From Holosporales bacterium (GTDB taxonomy: Bacteria > Pseudomonadota > Alphaproteobacteria > Caedimonadales > UBA9215), in contig DOCA01000021.1 in assembly GCA_003503995.1 (NCBI GenBank), forward strand, positions 1-5,436: 5,436 bases of DNA, written 5' to 3'. Positions 5,229 to 5,436 of the stretch are shown here, in pieces. The position numbers and the translations under genes are program-made. Position 1 is the first letter of the stretch, and the number at the start of each line of letters is the position of its first letter. The notes beneath the pieces were generated by a model that was not told the origin of the DNA, did no database searches, and saw only the letters and a list, made by a program, of their open reading frames with translations.

Positions 5229-5240
5229 AGGCCTCGTAAC

Positions 5241-5436
5241 TTACCATGAAAGATGTTCCATAATATAAGTTGGCACCACGCCAAGGGTATGAATTTTTTC
5301 TTCTAAGGCGTCAAGGGAGGTACATTTAGTTTCTTCAGAAGTCATCCGTAATTCAACCGCAGTGGTATCACTCAGGCACAAAAGAGAATCGAGCTTCATA
5401 TTCATCGCGCCCTTTATGTCTGTTAAAAAAGAGTCC
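5241..5436 (-). CDS. unrecognised protein, 3' end of gene (or a 54-residue small protein)
   Basis: A minus-strand frame is open from the right edge to TAA at 5241-5243, showing 64 residues. They end in KIHTLGVVPTYIMEHLSW, preceded by a mixed helical-looking segment (CLSDTTAVELRMTSEETK). Composition and codon use resemble the other minus-strand genes, so it is probably real. The gene may continue beyond the window, or begin at ATG 5405 (MNMKLDSL, with AAAGGG 4 nt upstream) as a 54-residue protein. No signal peptide, membrane segment or known motif is visible, and I do not recognise a family. In some alphaproteobacteria aroB precedes this transporter-bolA pair, but these residues do not look like an AroB C-terminus. 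It lies 76 nt upstream of the transporter gene on the same strand and may share its transcript. Confidence 0.6.
   Translation of the reverse strand, partial: DSFLTDIKGAMNMKLDSLLCLSDTTAVELRMTSEETKCTSLDALEEKIHTLGVVPTYIMEHLSW

Noticed and set aside
5207..5229. TTTGCA/TGCAAA inverted repeat as a terminator for the rightmost gene
   Set aside because: The stem is only 6 bp around an 11-nt loop with no T-run after it on the minus strand. It overlaps a better promoter candidate.
4638..5239. Three overlapping plus-strand frames (4638-4823, 4929-5189, 5051-5239)
   Set aside because: All are antisense to the DUF21 membrane domain of the transporter, and none has a start signal or a recognisable product.
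1..5436. CRISPR array, tRNA, rRNA, toxin-antitoxin or phage defence genes
   Set aside because: I looked on both strands and found no spaced repeat array, cloverleaf-like segment or recognisable protein of these kinds.

Overview
The window looks like an AT-rich alphaproteobacterial chromosome, probably from a host-associated lineage (Holosporales or Rickettsiales type). This is inferred from the RecG, BolA and CNNM/CorB-type protein sequences, the low GC, decayed secreted-protein genes, an ankyrin-like protein and a recent insertion sequence. No species can be named from the sequence alone.

Layout. Positions 1-1362 (minus) hold the first 454 codons of recG, whose C-terminal part lies off the left edge. 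Positions 1363-1787 are non-coding: the recG leader and a probable promoter, then an AT-rich stretch. Positions 1788-3526 (plus) hold two small secreted-protein genes, both broken. The first has a +1 frameshift at about 2117. The second, with a signal peptide and ankyrin-like repeats, is split by a complete 718-bp IS1595-family (IS1016-type) element at 2537-3254, with perfect 17-bp inverted repeats and an 8-bp target duplication. Removing the IS and one duplicate restores a 152-residue frame. On the minus strand from the right edge come the end of an unrecognised gene (5241-5436), a CNNM/CorB-type membrane transporter gene (3854-5164) and bolA (3610-3864), which overlaps it by 11 nt.

The most interesting signal is subtle. 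A 12-bp exact direct repeat (AGTCGAATAAGA) lies at 1614-1625 and 3517-3528, bracketing both secreted-protein genes. A short minus-strand frame that starts 16 nt after bolA runs into the right copy. If everything between the copies is removed, the frame continues from the left copy and ends at 1571, giving a 39-codon frame. This suggests, without proving it, that the secreted-protein pair is an accessory insertion that broke a small gene downstream of bolA, and was later hit by the IS and a frameshift.

The conserved genes are housekeeping: RecG for replication-fork and recombination repair, the CNNM protein for membrane cation handling, and BolA for iron-sulfur or glutaredoxin-linked functions. 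I found no CRISPR array, tRNA, rRNA or defence system, and no clear new multi-gene system beyond the layered accessory segment.
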